This document shows, piece after piece, positions 15,985 through 18,582 of a DNA stretch of 18,582 nt. Below the pieces are notes generated by a model that was not told the origin of the DNA, searched no databases, and saw only the letters and a program-made list of their open reading frames with translations. Numbering within the stretch: the first letter of the stretch is position 1; each line of letters opens with the position of its first letter. The translations under genes and the position numbers were made by a program. The stretch spans positions 1-18,582 of the forward strand of contig CAMAUG010000038.1 in the NCBI GenBank assembly GCA_945861255.1, given 5' to 3'. The DNA comes from Candidatus Sulfopaludibacter sp. SbA3. GTDB taxonomy: Bacteria; Acidobacteriota; Terriglobia; Bryobacterales; Bryobacteraceae.

Positions 15985-16383
15985 CTAGCGGACAGAAATG
16001 GCGCGCAGGCGGGCGTGGCTATCCAGAAATGCGCGGCCCTGTGCGGCCAGCGGGAGCGCGGCCGTATTGGAATCGAATTCTCCGTGCTGTATGGGAACAT
16101 GATTCTTCTCAATTACGAAAAGTATCCGTGGATCGCCAGCGGAATTCTCCGAAGCGGAGAACCGCACGGCGTCGGCAATGGCGTCGGCGGGGAAATACCG
16201 GCAGCGGCCGCGCGCATAGCCCATATTGCATAACTCACGCAGAACGTCTTCACGAGGCTCGAAGGGTCCCGCGGGCGGCGCGCAGCAAGTTCCGCTCCAC
16301 GCGTCCACCAGCGGCAAGCGCGGCGCCGGGTTCCAAGCCTCGGAATCCAGGCGGTGATGGGGCAGAAAAAATGGGCAGGCCAT
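15985..16383 (-). CDS. Small conserved four-Cys protein, function unknown
   Basis: The 132-residue soluble protein starts eight bases after the stop of the MFS transporter gene, so the two are probably co-transcribed. It has a distinctive cysteine and aromatic pattern: C3 in 'CPFFLP', 'PRLPLVDAWSGTC' with C33 (and C34), C52 in 'LCNMGYARGRC' and C61, followed by 'DAVRF' and 'VIEKNHVPIQHGEF'. The conserved-looking C3, C33, C52 and C61 with H100 suggest a zinc or iron-sulfur site. The pattern is similar to acidobacterial hypothetical proteins I recall, but I cannot name a family. There is no signal peptide or membrane segment. Strong motif density makes it unlikely to be a chance frame. Confidence 0.68.
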   Translation of the reverse strand: MACPFFLPHHRLDSEAWNPAPRLPLVDAWSGTCCAPPAGPFEPREDVLRELCNMGYARGRCRYFPADAIADAVRFSASENSAGDPRILFVIEKNHVPIQHGEFDSNTAALPLAAQGRAFLDSHARLRAISVR

Positions 16384-16391
16384 GGCGTCGC

Positions 16392-17792
16392 CTATTTCGA
16401 AATGGACTCCAGGGCTTGGTTGTTGGTCTTGGGCCCAAATAGCCCGACGGCCAGAATAACCACGACCATGCTTCCGGCGATCAATGAGAACACGCCCGCG
16501 ACGCCGAAACGGTCCAGGACGAAGGCGATCGCAAACGCGCTGAACACTACCGACAAGCGGCTCCAGGAGTATACGAACCCGACAGCCAGCGCGCGGACAC
16601 GCGTCGGGAATAGCTCCGTTTGGTACGCATGGCAGGAATAAGACAGGATGTTATTGGAAATGGTCAGCAGGACGCCGAAGAAAATCAGTGCCGCCGCGGC
16701 CCGCATCTGCCCGAAGGCGATTCCGAACACGGCGATGCCGGCCGCGGCCAGCACTATCTGATATTTGCGTTCGATTTTATCGGCCAGTGTGGACGCAAGC
16801 AACGGGCCGAACGGCGCGGCGATCGCGATGATGAACGTGTACTGCAGGCTGGCCGTCACCGCGATGCCCTGCCGGATCAGCAGCGTGGGCACCCAGTTGG
16901 AAAAGCCGTAAAATCCCACGGTCTGAAACAGGTGAAAGACGCTCATCATCACCGTGCGCCGCCCGTAGGGGGCCTTCCAGATTTCCGCGAAGCTGGTCTT
17001 GCCGCCGCTTTCTTCGGGCGGATCGGGCGGCGCTAGGATGCCTCCGTATTCGGACGCAACACGCGATTCCAGCTCCGCCATGGCGCTCTCGGCCTCCTCA
17101 ATGCGGCCTTGCTGCGCCAGCCACCGCGGGCTTTCCGGAACACGCAAGCGAATCCACCACGCGAGCACCGCTCCCAATGCACCAACCAGCACCACCCAGC
17201 GCCATCCGTCCAGTCCGAAGGGCTGGCGGGGGACCAGCCGCCACGCCAGCAGCGCGACCGCCGGTACCGCCATGAACTGCACTGTCTGGTTATAGGCGAA
17301 CGCCTTGCCTCGAAGATTGCGCGGAACCAGTTCGGAAAGATACGTGTCGATGGTCACCAATTCCACGCCCACTCCTATGCCGGCGATGAATCGCCACAAG
17401 TTCAATCCGAAGGCCGTGTTTTGAAACGCCATGACGACCGTCGCGATGGAATACCACAGCAGCGAAAACGTGAACATTCTCCGCCGGCCCAAGCGATCGG
17501 CCAGAAAGCCGAACGCTATGGTGCCCAGAAACAATCCGGAGAACATGGCCGCCACGAAGCCGGCCAGGCCGGAAGTACCGAACAATCCCGGCGTGGTGGC
17601 GGTCAGAATGCCGCTGCGCACCAGACCAGGGCCAATGTAGCCGGTGAAGAAGAGATCGTAAAATTCAAAGAATCCACCCAGAGATAGCAGCAGAACTCGG
17701 GTCCAGATAACGCGAGTGGCGGGGAGGCGGTCCAGACGGGCACTAATCAGACCTGCGGCTCTATCTTGCGGGTTGGCGTGCGCCACTTGCAT
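16392..17792 (-). CDS. MFS metabolite:H+ symporter
   Basis: The 466-residue protein has 12 predicted membrane helices. The first helix contains 'GGFFEFYDLFFTGYIGPGL', and the loop after helix 2 has the MFS signature 'GFLADRLGRRRMF' (95-107, D99 and R100). A charged central loop (about 220-275) divides two six-helix halves, and 'SCHAYQTELFPTRVRALAVG' is the matching motif near helix 10-11. This pattern is typical of the sugar/aromatic-acid symporter side of the superfamily. The substrate is unknown. The ATG at 17790-17792 follows a modest purine-rich stretch. The 179-bp upstream gap contains palindromes that may be operators. The four-Cys protein follows eight bases after its end. Confidence 0.88.
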   Translation of the reverse strand: MQVAHANPQDRAAGLISARLDRLPATRVIWTRVLLLSLGGFFEFYDLFFTGYIGPGLVRSGILTATTPGLFGTSGLAGFVAAMFSGLFLGTIAFGFLADRLGRRRMFTFSLLWYSIATVVMAFQNTAFGLNLWRFIAGIGVGVELVTIDTYLSELVPRNLRGKAFAYNQTVQFMAVPAVALLAWRLVPRQPFGLDGWRWVVLVGALGAVLAWWIRLRVPESPRWLAQQGRIEEAESAMAELESRVASEYGGILAPPDPPEESGGKTSFAEIWKAPYGRRTVMMSVFHLFQTVGFYGFSNWVPTLLIRQGIAVTASLQYTFIIAIAAPFGPLLASTLADKIERKYQIVLAAAGIAVFGIAFGQMRAAAALIFFGVLLTISNNILSYSCHAYQTELFPTRVRALAVGFVYSWSRLSVVFSAFAIAFVLDRFGVAGVFSLIAGSMVVVILAVGLFGPKTNNQALESISK

Positions 17793-17840
17793 CTCTACGA
17801 GTCTACGCTACGCCGGTACGTTGCGGCGGGTTCACGCGGG

Positions 17841-17853
17841 CGCAACGTTTGCG
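17841..17853. promoter_or_regulatory. AACGTT-centred operator-like site 1
   Basis: CGCAACGTTTGCG is a 13-bp near-palindrome, one base short of the symmetric LacI/PurR-type form CGCAAACGTTTGCG. It lies about 49 bp upstream of the MFS start codon. Confidence 0.35.
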
Positions 17854-17884
17854 ATGTCCGGTTCGGCCCAGCGGCCGGGGTGCG

Positions 17885-17896
17885 GCCAACGTTGGC
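17885..17896. promoter_or_regulatory. AACGTT-centred operator-like site 2
   Basis: GCCAACGTTGGC is a perfect 12-bp palindrome with a central CG, as in many LacI-family operators. It shares the AACGTT core with the site at 17841-17853, the two centres being about 44 bp (four helical turns) apart. Confidence 0.38.
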
Positions 17897-17971
17897 TTTC
17901 TGGAGGCTTGTCGAGAAACCCGCCGCAATTTCCGCAGCGGGTGGAGGGTCATCAATTCCGCCGCCGCGGGA

Positions 17972-18298
17972 TCATTCAAACCGACTAACTGCCTCCGGTC
18001 CGGCGGGATCCGCGTTGACGTTTTCCGGCTTGAATTCCGGCACCACCCACTGAGCCTCTTCGAATCCGACGTATTTGAAGATCCTCAGGGAACCGTCCAC
18101 CTCCAACAGGTCACCCACTTCAAGCGGCGTCGCCGTATCCTTCAGCGTGAAGAACGCTGCGTAGGGGGTGGGCGCCGCAATGGTGGGGCCAAGTTCGTAA
18201 TCGCGCGGCTTTACGTTGGCGCCGCCGCAGACGTGCGGGGCGGAGCGAAAATGGAGACGCAGGTGGCTCCTGAGGCGGTGGATCTGATAGCTCGGCAT
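17972..18298 (-). CDS. Small conserved protein of unknown function
   Basis: The 108-residue protein begins 14 bp after the stop of the partial gene upstream, which suggests an operon. It starts with a basic stretch 'MPSYQIHRLRSHLRLHFRSA', continues with 'GGANVKPRDYELG' and 'PYAAFFTLKDTATPLEVGDL', and ends with 'LRIFKYVGFEEAQWVVPE' before a loose tail. The 'LEVGDLLEVDGSLRIFKYVGFEEAQW' part reads as a small beta-barrel-like core. It resembles acidobacterial hypothetical proteins I recall, without known function. There is no signal peptide, membrane segment or catalytic motif. Confidence 0.65.
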   Translation of the reverse strand: MPSYQIHRLRSHLRLHFRSAPHVCGGANVKPRDYELGPTIAAPTPYAAFFTLKDTATPLEVGDLLEVDGSLRIFKYVGFEEAQWVVPEFKPENVNADPAGPEAVSRFE

Positions 18299-18312
18299 AG
18301 CTTCTGAGGCGA

Positions 18313-18582
18313 TTATCGCTCAAAACAATTCGGAATGGAAATGTTGCTTGCGTCCCGCTCCCCCTGAGCGATCCAGCGGGCAGCGTTCGCGGGGTCCCAA
18401 TGGATGGCGGACCACAAGGAACCCAGCCTTTCCCCCGGAGCCAGCGCCGCCAGCCGGACCTGGGCAGGCAATGGAGGCTGATAACCAAAAGCCGCGCGAA
18501 ACCCGTGGACAAACGGCCGCAACACGACGGAAGGAAATTCCGGCAAAGCGTTCAGCGCGACGATCGAGGTTGCACCAAGTTC
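18313..18582 (-). CDS. C-terminal part of a probable patatin-like phospholipase (5' end outside window)
   Basis: The frame is open to the right edge, giving the last 89 residues of a larger protein that ends at 18313. The text 'GATSIVALNALPEF' looks like a beta strand in an alpha/beta core, and 'APGERLGSLWSAIHWDP' followed by 'ARWIAQGERDA' resembles the C-terminal end of patatin-like acyl hydrolases ('LGSL..A..W...N..RWI..G..DA'). The catalytic Ser and Asp would lie outside the window, so this identification is tentative. A TTG at 18544-18546 exists in frame but is more likely internal. It is followed by the small protein gene after 14 bp. Confidence 0.55.
   Translation of the reverse strand, partial: ELGATSIVALNALPEFPSVVLRPFVHGFRAAFGYQPPLPAQVRLAALAPGERLGSLWSAIHWDPANAARWIAQGERDASNISIPNCFER

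Larger units (their letters stand above)
17821..17928. repeat. 12-bp inverted repeat flanking the MFS upstream region
   Basis: TTGCGGCGGGTT (17821-17832) and AACCCGCCGCAA (17917-17928) are perfect 12-bp inverted repeats 84 bp apart. They enclose the two AACGTT-centred palindromes. They could be the arms of a long stem, distant operator halves for a looping repressor, or ends of a tiny degenerate element. Confidence 0.45.

Overview
The window looks like chromosomal DNA of a high-GC Gram-negative bacterium, most plausibly an acidobacterium of the Solibacter/Bryobacter type. This is an inference from the protein repertoire: a PEGA-repeat membrane protein, a CzcCBA-type RND efflux operon, tandem small four-helix membrane proteins, and small conserved proteins of a kind I recall from acidobacterial genomes. 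No rRNA, CRISPR array, transposase or phage gene was seen.

Left block (about 1-4715, + strand): a nested hairpin at 50-117 is followed by four tightly packed genes. They encode a membrane-anchored PEGA-repeat protein with a C-terminal beta-sandwich, a NodB-type polysaccharide deacetylase, an acyl carrier protein and a KAS-II-type ketoacyl synthase. The start/stop spacing (3-nt gap, 16-nt overlap, 4-nt overlap) argues for one transcript. The deacetylase + ACP + ketoacyl synthase set matches the content of rhizobial nodB, nodF and nodE, and the synthase carries stretches I recall from NodE. My main hypothesis is an envelope glycan deacetylation/acylation module. No NodC-like synthase or NodA-like acyltransferase is visible, but the left edge is open.

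Middle block (4716-8096): a 615-bp stretch without a convincing gene contains an AT-rich island with two interleaved inverted repeats. It is followed by an ACS-type MFS transporter that may be translated from a leaderless mRNA, an SGNH-fold protein of visibly lower GC, and a tRNA-Leu(TAG) on the minus strand.

Minus-strand block (8097-15287): reading leftwards, two tandem paralogous membrane proteins, a SpoU/TrmH-type RNA 2'-O-methyltransferase whose N-terminus lacks a normal start codon, then outer-membrane factor, lipoprotein-like adaptor and inner-membrane RND pump of a CzcCBA-type cation efflux system. The three efflux genes overlap or nearly touch. A small CxxC membrane protein (15563-15922) is transcribed divergently from the tandem pair.

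Right block (15985-18582, minus strand): the C-terminal end of a probable patatin-like protein runs off the right edge, followed by a small conserved protein. After a 179-bp gap with several palindromes come an MFS metabolite transporter and a small four-Cys protein just downstream of it. The gap is probably the control region of the transporter.
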